From: Actinomycetota bacterium
GTDB lineage: Bacteria > Actinomycetota > Acidimicrobiia > Acidimicrobiales > JAMCPL01
DNA length: 64,000 nucleotides
Assembly: GCA_023379675.1 (NCBI GenBank)
Contig: JAMCPL010000021.1
Coordinates: 1 to 64,000 of the forward strand
Direction: 5' to 3'
Part shown: one piece after another, positions 48,555 to 56,755 of the stretch
Layout: the number at the start of each line of letters is the position of its first letter
Numbering within the stretch: the stretch's first letter is position 1
Notes under the pieces: model-generated
Databases searched by the model: none
What the model saw: the letters and a program-made list of their open reading frames with translations, nothing else
Told to the model about the DNA's origin: nothing
Made by a program: the position numbers and the translations under genes

Positions 48555-50164
48555 ACCAAGAAACCGATTGCGCCGCCCCTGGTCGATACCCTCTTGGGCG
48601 CTCCATTGGCAAAAGGAGGCTGGAAGGAACGGCGGTGAAGAGCATCTGTGGCCGGTACCCAGGAATGGCCGGATGGTTCCGAGCCGCCAGAGTCACCACC
48701 CTGTTCCGCATCAGCGGCATGTTCGGTGTAACTACTCTGCTGGTCGTCATCAGAGAGTTCCGCTTCACCGCTGGGGTCTATTGGCAATGCCATATAAAAG
48801 AGGTAGCCAACTCCGTCATTACTCCCCGTGTTCAGGTACCCCTCCAGGGCAGCCGCACGCTCCGACAACCCAAGCAGCCCGCTGCCATGCGGGTGCGCCG
48901 GCTTCCGCTCCGTGATCCCATCTTGCCCTATAATCCCCTCCTGTTCCGGGGAGTAGACCAGGTGGGCAGGACCACGACCATTATCGCTTACCGATAGGAC
49001 TATCCACTCTTTGCAAGTACCGGCGCCGCTTGCACAATCCTGGATGCCATCGATGGGAACAACACTGCCACCGTTCTCACCAGCGATACCGATGACACTC
49101 TGGATGGATATCTCGCAGGTGCTGGCGCGGGAATGGCGAAGCACATTGGTTGCGCTCTCTCGTACCCCCCAAGCCAGGACTGATTCGAACTCTGGATCAA
49201 GGGTGCAGGCAAGAGGAAATCCAGTGACATTGCAATTTATGCGACCTGCATCCAGCACAAGCCTCGCAGCGGCTAGCTCAGTCTCCAGGCAGGGCCGGCG
49301 GTAATTGCTGGCAGTCTGGCGCGCCTCCTGCAGCGCATCCCTGGCTACCTTATCTATCTTCTCCAGCTCCATGCCGGCACGCCGCGCCGCCGCCCCTTCC
49401 TCCCTCTCCAGGAGTTTCCTGACAAGCTCAGACTGGACGGCGATAAAGGAGAGACTGTGCCCGAGAAGGTCGTGGAGATCGCGCGCAAACCGTACCCGCT
49501 CTTCAGTAATTGCAGACTGCGCGAGCTGTGCACGGGCTACATTCAGCTCGCAGATGGTGCTGAACAGGCGTGAGACGCCGAGAGCGGCCAAACCGACAAG
49601 AGCTGTCTCCACTGTGATTCCGGCAGCGTTCAGAATGTTTGCTCCGGCGGCCAGGCTCGCGATCCCCGCCAGCAGCGATACTGCGGATACTCTTGTAGCC
49701 GAGACGAACACGGAATGCGGCCCATGCTGGAAAGTCCTTGCTCCCGCAAAGGCTGCTGCAAAAATGAACAGTGTTGCCCATACTATTCCATCGGACATGG
49801 TCAGGATGATCGATATTACGGCCATCGCCACAAGACGGACTTCCCCGCCTGCGCCAAGCGATTGGCCGAAGTCCCTTCCGGTATTGTGCAGGTAGCATGC
49901 GAGGAAAATTACCAGCCCAGCCAGGCTGGCCACCAGGCGTTCGGGATCCGGATGGGACGAGAACAGGGCGTTCAACGGGTACACCAGGAAGAACAACCAC
50001 GCAACTCCCATCGCCCACCCCACCCTACTCGCGCGACCGGTGTCTGAAGATGAAAATAACCTGGCGCCGGGCATACGATCAAACCTCTTGCCGACGCCAC
50101 TCGCGCGACCGGTGTCTGAAGATGAAAATAACCTGGCGCGTCCAGCTCGTTCTACAGCCATCAA
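48551..50164 (-). CDS. Sensor histidine kinase (HisKA_3, DesK-like)
   Basis: The membrane part has about five or six hydrophobic segments (VAWLFFLVYPLNALFS, AVISIILTMSDGIVWATLFI). The phospho-acceptor His lies in RFARDLHDLLGHSLSF, a HisKA_3 motif, and the ATPase domain has ESATNVLRHSRA (N box), SVSDNGRGPA and GSGLLGLSERAAAL (G boxes). Inserts in the ATPase domain and a 75-residue acidic/Ser-rich tail are unusual. The N-terminus contains an exact 41-bp duplication (ARLFSSSDTGRAS twice, 24 residues apart). An ATG at 50074 with AAGAGG 9 nt upstream, inside the duplication spacer, may be the true start (507 aa). TTG 50164 is the longest option. Confidence 0.88.
   Translation of the reverse strand: MMAVERAGRARLFSSSDTGRASGVGKRFDRMPGARLFSSSDTGRASRVGWAMGVAWLFFLVYPLNALFSSHPDPERLVASLAGLVIFLACYLHNTGRDFGQSLGAGGEVRLVAMAVISIILTMSDGIVWATLFIFAAAFAGARTFQHGPHSVFVSATRVSAVSLLAGIASLAAGANILNAAGITVETALVGLAALGVSRLFSTICELNVARAQLAQSAITEERVRFARDLHDLLGHSLSFIAVQSELVRKLLEREEGAAARRAGMELEKIDKVARDALQEARQTASNYRRPCLETELAAARLVLDAGRINCNVTGFPLACTLDPEFESVLAWGVRESATNVLRHSRASTCEISIQSVIGIAGENGGSVVPIDGIQDCASGAGTCKEWIVLSVSDNGRGPAHLVYSPEQEGIIGQDGITERKPAHPHGSGLLGLSERAAALEGYLNTGSNDGVGYLFYMALPIDPSGEAELSDDDQQSSYTEHAADAEQGGDSGGSEPSGHSWVPATDALHRRSFQPPFANGAPKRVSTRGGAIGFLV
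50027..50139 (-). repeat. 41-bp direct repeat pair, pitch 72 bp, at the 5' end of the kinase gene
   Basis: Exact copies lie at 50027-50067 and 50099-50139 with a unique 31-bp spacer. Both encode the same 13 residues in frame (72 is divisible by 3). The spacer carries an ATG and a ribosome-binding site on the minus strand. Confidence 0.95.
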
Positions 50165-50224
50165 TTTTACTCTATACCGTCAGTCTCGCCTGCGCCGCCC
50201 TCGACCGCCGGGTATGACCGCACG

Positions 50225-52759
50225 CTATTCCTCCGCGATGGCGGCGAGGACATCCAGCTTAGCCGCCCGGCGCGCAGGCCAAGTGGCGGCAAGAAGGCCA
50301 AGTACGGCTGACAGGATGAGAAATACCACCATGCTCGATACCGGCACCGAGATGGCGGTGATGCCTGCGGAACCGAGCGAGGATGCCAAAGCAACACCGA
50401 GGCCTGTCCCTATGATGATGCCCACTACGGCGCCAAAGATCGAGAGTATCACCGATTCAGCGCGTATCATCATACGGACCTGGCGACGCTTCATACCAAC
50501 AGCGCGAAGCAGTCCGATCTCTCGTGTGCGCTCGAATACGGACAGTACCAGTGTGTTCACTATCCCGATAAGAGCGATGATCACTGCCAAGCCAAGCAGG
50601 GCGTACACCAGCCCGAGCAGCTTGTCGATCTGGGCGAGTTGTGAATGTTCGAGTTGCGCACGATTCTGGACCTGCACATTCGGGTAGGGAGCGAGAGCCT
50701 GTTGCACCTCCCCCTCGACCGAAGAACCGCCGCTTGTTCGCAGCAGGACGGCGCTAGGGAGCGGATTCTGGAAATGGGACAGGTAATAAGAGTCGCTTAC
50801 AAGATAGCTACCAACGATAGGATTCAGCTTGTAGACTCCTCCGATACGTACCGTGGAGCGGCCAGTGAGGGCAAATCTCACCGGTACCGTGTCTCCCACA
50901 GAAAGATGATTGGACTTGGCCACGGTGGCGTCGATAAGCATGGCGCCTGAGGCAAGCGCTCGAGAGTCGCCTGCCGTCATGTGCAGGCGCACAGTACCGG
51001 CAAGATGTCGCGCTGACACAGCGGTGAGGGTTCCCAGGGAATGCCTGAACTTGAACTGGCCACTCATCGGCGTGTTGCCGTATATCGTGTCCGTCATGGT
51101 GACACCGGGGAGCGCTGCTACGACTTTTGGCACTGTGGTGCTGAATCCAGGCGACATAGGGCTACTCACCTTGTCGTACACGATCAGATCGGCGTTGACG
51201 GCATTGTCGGCGACGCTGGTGACCGACTTCGATATTGACGCTCCTATGACTGCGAAGGCCGAGACGACGGCGAGTCCGATCATAAGTGCGGAGGCGGTTT
51301 GGGCGGTGCGCCGGGGGCTGCGCATGGAGTTTGCACGGCCCAGCCTGCCTGCTGTCCCCAAAGTTCGGGCGAGGGGGCGGCCTATGGCGCTCGATAGTGG
51401 GCTGGCCACTGCAGGTAGCAGCATAGCTACGCCGATAAAGACACCCAATGCGCCCAGACCTACGAGTTGGATGGTGTGATTTGACAGCCCTATTCCGAGA
51501 ACGGCGACGCCTGCAATTGCAATGGAGGTGCCCCAGGTGAAACGGCGCCGTAATGAAACATCGGCCACGTGGCTGTCGCTGATGGCTGCGACAGGCGGGA
51601 TGCGCACGGCGCGGCGAGCCGGACTGACAGCAGCAAGGATCGTCACGCCCACGCCCAGCACGAGCGCCACTATGATGGTGCGAGCGGCGAGCACCGGCGA
51701 TCCGGAGGGCATGGATATGCCGAATCCCCGCAAAAGCGCCTCTATGCCCATTGCGGTGAGCACACCCAGCCCAAGGCCGACAAGAGAAGACACAAGACCC
51801 AGGATGGCAGCCTCTCCAAGCACCGAACGGAACACCTGCCTGCGGCTTGCGCCGACTATGCGCAGAAGTGCGAGTTCCCGAGTCCGCTGGCCCACAACGA
51901 CCGAGAAGGTGTTCAATATGGTGAATGCGCCGACGAAGAGCGCGATGAAAGCAAAAATGAGCAATGTGGTCGATAAGAATGACAGCGGCTGGTTGATTGA
52001 GCTGATTGCTTCGTTGACCACGACCTGGCGCGTGACCACGTCCACGCCTCGAGGAAGGATCCGGGCTATGTCCCGCTGGACAGCCGCATTGGAGGCACCC
52101 GGAGCGGTCTTGACGTAGATGGCGTTGAACTTGCCCACCTCACCCAGGACCTTCTGCGCTGTGGGGGTGTCGAAAGCGGCCATGGTGGCCCCGGCTAGAT
52201 TGGCTGTGTCTCCGAAACGGGCGATGCCTGTGATGGTGAATGTCCTCGGTGGACCGAGAAGCAGCACCCGCACCTGCTGGCCCACCTTAAAATGATATTT
52301 CTTGGCGGTGCCGGCATCCATGACCACTCCATGCGAGGTGGTTGGAGCTCTGCCCTCCACGATATGTAGGTAGGACAGTGTTTTCGAGTGAAGGGACGCA
52401 CCGATCGTCGGAGCCCCGTTGTTCGCAATTGCCTTGCCACCGTGCGATACGAACTGGGCATACCCAACAACCGATCCCGCGGCATCCTCGACGCCGGGAA
52501 CCTTCTGGATCTCGGGAAGGATCGACTCGGGAATGGGATTACGCACGGCGGTCCCTGCGTTGCTGAACTGAGCAACGCCACGTACCTGGAAGTTGAAGCC
52601 CTGGTACACGGTGCTGAACAATGACGTGAAGGTGTTGTGAATAGTATCGGTCAGGATGTACGTCCCCGAAACGAAAGTCACGCCCAGCACAATCGCAATC
52701 GCAGTAAGGGCCAAGCGGAGCTTGTGGGCGAGAAGGCTCTTAAGGGTGATCCTCCACAT
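50225..52759 (-). CDS. ABC transporter permease, FtsX/MacB type, two modules
   Basis: ATG 52759 follows the ATPase stop by 1 nt; a longer frame to 52885 lies inside the ATPase gene and is not used. The 844-aa protein starts MWRITLKSLLAHKLRLALTA, a first membrane helix, then a large external domain (about residues 50-260). Three helices follow with FSVVVGQRTRELALLRIVGA, the FtsX signature, then a second external domain and a last helix set with LSVFERTREIGLLRAVGMKR. Such transporters move lipids or peptides or act as mechanical transmitters rather than as simple pumps. Co-transcription with a DesK/DesR-type system suggests a stress-responsive exporter. Confidence 0.9.
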   Translation of the reverse strand: MWRITLKSLLAHKLRLALTAIAIVLGVTFVSGTYILTDTIHNTFTSLFSTVYQGFNFQVRGVAQFSNAGTAVRNPIPESILPEIQKVPGVEDAAGSVVGYAQFVSHGGKAIANNGAPTIGASLHSKTLSYLHIVEGRAPTTSHGVVMDAGTAKKYHFKVGQQVRVLLLGPPRTFTITGIARFGDTANLAGATMAAFDTPTAQKVLGEVGKFNAIYVKTAPGASNAAVQRDIARILPRGVDVVTRQVVVNEAISSINQPLSFLSTTLLIFAFIALFVGAFTILNTFSVVVGQRTRELALLRIVGASRRQVFRSVLGEAAILGLVSSLVGLGLGVLTAMGIEALLRGFGISMPSGSPVLAARTIIVALVLGVGVTILAAVSPARRAVRIPPVAAISDSHVADVSLRRRFTWGTSIAIAGVAVLGIGLSNHTIQLVGLGALGVFIGVAMLLPAVASPLSSAIGRPLARTLGTAGRLGRANSMRSPRRTAQTASALMIGLAVVSAFAVIGASISKSVTSVADNAVNADLIVYDKVSSPMSPGFSTTVPKVVAALPGVTMTDTIYGNTPMSGQFKFRHSLGTLTAVSARHLAGTVRLHMTAGDSRALASGAMLIDATVAKSNHLSVGDTVPVRFALTGRSTVRIGGVYKLNPIVGSYLVSDSYYLSHFQNPLPSAVLLRTSGGSSVEGEVQQALAPYPNVQVQNRAQLEHSQLAQIDKLLGLVYALLGLAVIIALIGIVNTLVLSVFERTREIGLLRAVGMKRRQVRMMIRAESVILSIFGAVVGIIIGTGLGVALASSLGSAGITAISVPVSSMVVFLILSAVLGLLAATWPARRAAKLDVLAAIAEE

Positions 52760-52760
52760 C

Positions 52761-53579
52761 TCAGCCGGCCAATGTTCGAATTCGCTCGAGTACCGAGTCG
52801 GCAGTGGGTTGCTCCATCTCGCCGACGACCTTACCGTCGCCAAGGAAGACCACCCGGTCCGAATAGGCAGCCCCTCGAGGGTCATGGGTGACCATCACGA
52901 TTGACTGCCCAAGCTCATCCACCGACATGCGCAGGAACGACAGGATCTCCCCAGCGGCCATCGAGTCGAGGTTGCCCGTAGGTTCATCAGCGAAGACAAG
53001 CTCCGGCCTGCTGATAAGAGCACGGGCACATGCAACTCGCTGCTGCTGGCCACCGGATAGTTCGCTGGGCTTGCCGGCCAGCCGGTCGGCAATACCCAGC
53101 CGGCCAACCAGGTGATCGAACCAGCCCTTATCGGCCTTCTTCCCGGCAAGATCGAGTGGTAGCGTGATATTCTCCGCCGCGGTAAGTGTCGGTACAAGGT
53201 TGAAGGCCTGGAAGATGAAACCGACACGATCACGCCGTAGCCGGGTAAGTCCGGCATCGTTGAGGTCGCCCACCTCGATGCCACCGATAAACGACCTCCC
53301 GGAGGTCGGATTGTCCAAGCCCGCCATGCAGTGCATGAGCGTGGACTTCCCCGATCCCGACGGACCCATTACCGCTGTAAAGCGGCTCTGCTCGAACACG
53401 ACGTTGATCCCGTCAAGCGCATGGACCGCCGCCTGCCCCGTACCGTAGGTCTTGCACAGATCGACAGCGTGCGCGGCCGGCGAGCCGTTGCCGGATCCCG
53501 TGGTCATGGCCGTAGGTGCGGTGCCGACGGGTGCAGCGCCAGCGGTATGAACGTTGTCCTGGTAAGCGTTGTCCTCCAT
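52761..53579 (-). CDS. ABC transporter ATPase (MacB/LolD type)
   Basis: The 272-aa protein (from ATG 53579; GTG 53585 also possible) has a 35-residue variable leader and then the nucleotide-binding domain. Its motifs are Walker A MGPSGSGKSTLMHCMAG, Q-loop FIFQAFNLVPTLTAAENI, signature LSGGQQQRVACARAL, Walker B LVFADEPTGNLDS and H-loop VMVTHDPRGA. It powers the adjacent permease. Order in the operon is ATPase, permease, kinase, regulator, all on the minus strand. No strong ribosome-binding site is visible at the start. Confidence 0.93.
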   Translation of the reverse strand: MEDNAYQDNVHTAGAAPVGTAPTAMTTGSGNGSPAAHAVDLCKTYGTGQAAVHALDGINVVFEQSRFTAVMGPSGSGKSTLMHCMAGLDNPTSGRSFIGGIEVGDLNDAGLTRLRRDRVGFIFQAFNLVPTLTAAENITLPLDLAGKKADKGWFDHLVGRLGIADRLAGKPSELSGGQQQRVACARALISRPELVFADEPTGNLDSMAAGEILSFLRMSVDELGQSIVMVTHDPRGAAYSDRVVFLGDGKVVGEMEQPTADSVLERIRTLAG

Positions 53580-53614
53580 AAGCACATCATAAGCTCAAAG
53601 CCCAATAGGCGGTA

Positions 53615-53875
53615 GTGCCGTCTATAACGAATACGGCGTTACAATTGTCATGCGGAATGATCTGTACGGGCGAGACCTACAAGGACCACATGAAGGTGGC
53701 CTTCGCCAAGGGCGCCTCCCTCGAGGATCCCTGCGGCCTGTTCAACTCCAGCCTCGGCGGCAATCTCAGCCGTGCCATAGACATCCACGAAGGCGCCACG
53801 CTGGACGACGCGGCTTTCAAGGTGCTCGTTCAAGCGGCGGTGGCACTGAACATGGCCAAAGGACGCCGCAGGTAA
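53615..53875 (+). pseudogene. 5'-truncated DUF1801 gene
   Basis: GMICTGETYKDHMKVAFAKG followed by ASLEDPCGLFNSSLGGNLSR and IDIHEGATLDDAAFKVLVQA is the C-terminal half of a DUF1801 (YdhG-like) protein; the N-terminal half is missing. GTG 53615 or ATG 53657 could give a short product with a meaningless first 15 residues. I read it as a remnant, though a short expressed protein cannot be excluded. Confidence 0.65.
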
Positions 53876-54338
53876 ACAGATCGCCACCTGCCCGCCGATG
53901 CGGATGCCGTACTGCGGTCGTCTTCAGGTTGCACCCTGTTCTTGCCGGAGTTCGCGGCGCTGGTACCTGTCATGTACAACGCTCCAAAGCACGTGGGCAC
54001 CTTGACCGTTGTAGCATGTTATCCAGGGAGAGGGGGTTCTGGAATTGTGCACAGGGGCCATGCACTGGTGCTACAACGGTTCAAGATACCTATGTCGGCA
54101 TCCTAGATGACGCAATCCTGAAATCCAACGGTGGAACCACGGTAAGTGTAGTAGGCAATTACCACATTACGCGCTAGCACAGATACTGATTTAATCTATG
54201 CGTATGTGAGATGGTCCTACCGGCGGTCCAGCGGAGACTCATGGGACGGAGACATATCCTGTTATGCCAATTAGCCGGCGCAGCGTACCTTGCCTGGCCT
54301 GCCATGTCTCGCTGCAATGCTCAGCATGGATGCACAGC
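53876..54338. other. Gene-free region holding an imperfect inverted repeat
   Basis: No convincing gene is present in this 460-bp stretch on either strand. The only structure seen is the inverted repeat listed at 54001-54085. It may be debris that came with, or was left by loss of, the DUF1801 gene. Confidence 0.45.
54001..54085. repeat. Inverted repeat of 16/17 bp
   Basis: CTTGACCGTTGTAGCA (54001-54016) is matched by TGCTACAACGGTTCAAG (54069-54085), its reverse complement with one extra T. The loop is 52 bp. It could be a transcript hairpin or the ends of a lost small element. Confidence 0.7.
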
Positions 54339-54367
54339 TTGCATTTAAATACATTAGATGATATTCT
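54339..54367 (+). promoter_or_regulatory. Promoter giving a leaderless transcript
   Basis: TTGCAT (54339-54344), 17 bp, TATTCT (54362-54367), then 7 bp to the ATG at 54375. The transcription start should coincide with the start codon. Confidence 0.6.
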
Positions 54368-54374
54368 ATTATCT

Positions 54375-54932
54375 ATGGATGAATACTACTCAATGAAGAT
54401 TGCAAGCATCTCGCCCGTACTGACAAAAAAATACCAGGAACTGGCGAGCATGGTGGACGATGATCCCGGATTGGCGGTCATGCTGGAGGAACTTGCGGAG
54501 CATATTGCAGGTCTGGTCACCAGCATGTCACAGCATGACGATCTACAAGTAAGTCTCGCACCGGGCGGCTCTTTGCCGGCAGGCTCTGCACAGACTGGCG
54601 GTACCGCGGAACTCGCTGAAGCAGTAGCCGGAGAACGCGCGGGAAAATCCACTGGCACTGGCACCTCCGATAACGAGCCAGATGTTCCCGTTCCCGTCCC
54701 CGTTCCCGTCCCTATCTCGTCCATCACATCGGATCGCGATGCTATACTCTCTGAAGTCCAGGCATGCCTTGCAATAGTGGAGGAAATTGCATCCGACGAG
54801 GAAGGCATGGAAGGTTACGGAGAGATGATTGCGGGCGCGTTCTTAGACAAGATCGCTCTGGCAACGCTCGAAATCATCAGCCCATTTCTCGGTGAAAACA
54901 CCACGTTCGCCATTGACAGTATGTTTTGGTAA
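54375..54932 (+). CDS. Lineage-specific acidic protein with Val-Pro repeat, function unknown
   Basis: The ATG is set by the promoter directly upstream and by the absence of a ribosome-binding site at an in-frame ATG further up. The 185-aa product has three parts: a helical N-terminal region (LTKKYQELASMVDDDPGLAV), a Ser/Gly/Thr-rich linker with VPVPVPVPVP, and a helical acidic C-terminal region (EEIASDEEGMEGYGEMIAGA) ending in DSMFW. No signal peptide, membrane segment or known motif is visible. The N- and C-terminal parts both look like small helical bundles and may be related. I do not recognise the family. Confidence 0.6.
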   Translation: MDEYYSMKIASISPVLTKKYQELASMVDDDPGLAVMLEELAEHIAGLVTSMSQHDDLQVSLAPGGSLPAGSAQTGGTAELAEAVAGERAGKSTGTGTSDNEPDVPVPVPVPVPISSITSDRDAILSEVQACLAIVEEIASDEEGMEGYGEMIAGAFLDKIALATLEIISPFLGENTTFAIDSMFW

Positions 54933-54997
54933 CCATTCACGTGGCCTGACCAAACCGGGGGAAAAGTTTCGTTTATTACGCGTGCCGTAAGGTTCAA

Positions 54998-55006
54998 TGA
55001 TATAAT
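54998..55006 (+). promoter_or_regulatory. Extended -10 promoter upstream of the zinc-ribbon membrane protein
   Basis: TGATATAAT is an extended -10 element (TGn plus perfect TATAAT), which can work without a good -35. It lies 77 bp before the ATG. Confidence 0.6.
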
Positions 55007-55083
55007 CGCGCTCATCTGATTCATTACCATAGGCGATGTAAATACAGCCCAATGGCATGGCACAAGATAGAGGAGGAATAGTT

Positions 55084-56034
55084 ATGATGCCTGGACCTAG
55101 CACCGGAGGACCTCAGGGATACGGTGTCACCAAGTATCCCACGACACCGATCAGTTCTGACGTAATGGTTGCAGTTGCTTCGATAGCGTACTTTGTTTGC
55201 CTTTTTCTTCCCTGGACGAAGTCTACCTACAACACGCCGTCAGGCATGCCAGTGTATATTCCTGCGTCGCTGAATGGCTGGGGCGGAACTGGAGCCGCAG
55301 CGGGTATATTCGCTTTTATCCTCTTTCTTTGGGTGGGGTTGCGCTTGGCGAGGATCGCTCTTCCGGTAGCAGACCACTATCGCAGCTTGATTGCAGCCGT
55401 GCTGGGTGGACTTGTGTTTCTTTTCGGGTTGCTGCGCATATTGACCAATCTCAGCCTACTGACCAGTCACGTGAGCCTGTTTCTCTATATCTATGGACTG
55501 TTCGCCTGGCTTGGCCTGCTCCTTGCCATCCTCGTGCTGTACGGGAGCTGGGGGGAGTGGCAGTCTTGGCAGGTTGCTCAGCAGGCCATGCCGTCAGGTG
55601 GTTACCATTCCGGTCAGGCCGGCCCAGTGGGTGGTGGCTATGGATCCGGCAGCTACCAGCCATACCAGCAGCCCCAGTACCAGGCGCAATCCGAACCGCA
55701 GCAACCACAGTCAACCGCATCTCCCATAGTTCAGCAATCTGCTCCAAGTGGCGTACCCCAGCAGATGCCGGAGGGAGCGCCGGTAGGTGAGCCGCAGCCG
55801 CAGTACCAGCCGCAGCCGCAGTACCAGCCGCAGTACTATGTACCTCCTGCAGGTCAGTACGCATCACCGGGAAGCATGCCGCCAGCACCAGGCTCGCCGC
55901 CGTACCCGCCGCAAGAGGGGCCGGTGCATGGTGCCGGGATGCACCCTGGCGAGGTTTGTGCCAAGTGCGGTAATCCGATCATGCCAGATGAATCGTTTTG
56001 CACCTCGTGCGGCGCTCCTCGCGGTGCTTCTTAG
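55084..56034 (+). CDS. Four-helix membrane protein with Pro/Gln-rich linker and zinc ribbon
   Basis: AGGAGG lies 7 nt before ATG 55084, and this decides the start over 55057. The 316-aa protein has four hydrophobic segments between about residues 25 and 155 (VMVAVASIAYFVCLFLPWT, GIFAFILFLWVGLRLA, AVLGGLVFLFGLLRIL, YGLFAWLGLLLAILVLYG). A long Gln/Tyr/Pro/Gly-rich cytoplasmic linker with PQYQ repeats follows, and a C-terminal zinc ribbon CAKCGNPIMPDESFCTSCGA ends the protein. The layout is common in uncharacterised actinobacterial membrane proteins. The linker may form condensates or bind partners; function unknown. Confidence 0.75.
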   Translation: MMPGPSTGGPQGYGVTKYPTTPISSDVMVAVASIAYFVCLFLPWTKSTYNTPSGMPVYIPASLNGWGGTGAAAGIFAFILFLWVGLRLARIALPVADHYRSLIAAVLGGLVFLFGLLRILTNLSLLTSHVSLFLYIYGLFAWLGLLLAILVLYGSWGEWQSWQVAQQAMPSGGYHSGQAGPVGGGYGSGSYQPYQQPQYQAQSEPQQPQSTASPIVQQSAPSGVPQQMPEGAPVGEPQPQYQPQPQYQPQYYVPPAGQYASPGSMPPAPGSPPYPPQEGPVHGAGMHPGEVCAKCGNPIMPDESFCTSCGAPRGAS

Positions 56035-56058
56035 GGTTGCAAACCGCTGGCTGCAACC
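56035..56058 (+). terminator. Short hairpin directly after the zinc-ribbon gene
   Basis: GGTTGCA (56035-56041) pairs with TGCAACC (56052-56058) over a 10-nt loop, and a third copy GGTTGCA follows at 56062. The stem is only 7 bp and lacks a U-tract, so termination is uncertain. Confidence 0.35.
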
Positions 56059-56134
56059 AGTGGTTGCATTTCAGTTATGACGGTGTGGCAGGGAGTCTCT
56101 AGGCTGAAACTCGCATTAGTTTGGTCATTACATC

Positions 56135-56262
56135 CTAGGAGCGTGGGACAGAACCGTATTACGATATAAATTGAACACAAGATATTGTGGTTGTTCTACG
56201 ACGGAGCCACAAGATATAGGGTTACCGGGTTAACAGCCGGGGGTTCTGTCCCACGCTCCTAG
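56135..56262. mobile_element. 128-bp element with perfect 21-bp terminal inverted repeats (MITE-like)
   Basis: CTAGGAGCGTGGGACAGAAC plus C at 56135-56155 is the exact reverse complement of 56242-56262. The 86-bp interior is A+T-richer and has no ORF; it contains CACAAGATAT twice. CTAG at both outer ends could be a 4-bp target duplication, which would reduce the repeat to 17 bp. Size and structure fit a non-autonomous transposable element. A very long-loop hairpin in the secE leader is the alternative. No transposase is in the window. Confidence 0.6.
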
Positions 56263-56352
56263 AGCGCGGTGTAATGTATTATAGAGATTGGTAAGCTTGG
56301 CTGGTAAGGTCATGAGTGAGATGGAAATGATGTCAGGAAAGGCGACACTCTA

Positions 56353-56655
56353 TTGAATAGGGAGACGAGGCGCTTGATGCAGCGCCAGGGGCAGGTTGAT
56401 GCGGATGGCTCGGTAGCGACCAAGAAAGAGCCACCCAAGCAGATACGTAACAGACCGCCCACCAAGCAACGGACCACGGCGGTCCAGTTCCTGCGGGAGG
56501 TAAGAGGAGAGTTGCGTCAGGTGGCTTGGCCCACTAGGAGCGAAGTGGTCAACTCGTCCGCGGTGGTGCTTATTACACTCATTTTCATGGTGGGAATGAT
56601 TTTCCTGCTCGACTTCCTGTTTGCCAAAGGCGTTTCGTACCTGTTCAGGCCTTAA
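56353..56655 (+). CDS. secE: Preprotein translocase subunit SecE
   Basis: SecE clamps SecY in the membrane translocon. The 100-aa product starts at TTG 56353, about 10 nt after AGGAAAGG. MNRETRRLMQRQ is a typical N-terminus, and the conserved amphipathic part is FLREVRGELRQVAWPTRSEV followed by a single membrane helix (VVLITLIFMVGMIFLLDFLF). One-helix SecE is usual for Gram-positive bacteria. It precedes nusG by 100 bp. The tRNA-Trp and rpmG that often lie upstream are absent here. Confidence 0.95.
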   Translation: MNRETRRLMQRQGQVDADGSVATKKEPPKQIRNRPPTKQRTTAVQFLREVRGELRQVAWPTRSEVVNSSAVVLITLIFMVGMIFLLDFLFAKGVSYLFRP

Positions 56656-56755
56656 CAAATGGATGTTCACGGTGGGTTCGAAATAGAGTAGAGTATGGCT
56701 TATGATTACCTGGAGAGCGTTCAAGTGATTGACGTGTGGATGGATCGGCGGAGCA

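Noticed and set aside
54643-54715. Val-Pro stretch as a membrane or collagen-like domain
   Set aside because: Only five VP units and no glycine periodicity; it is a short linker.
56041-56352. tRNA-Trp or rpmG expected upstream of secE
   Set aside because: Neither a cloverleaf nor an L33-like Cys-rich small ORF is present; the region is filled by the inverted-repeat element and promoter sequence.
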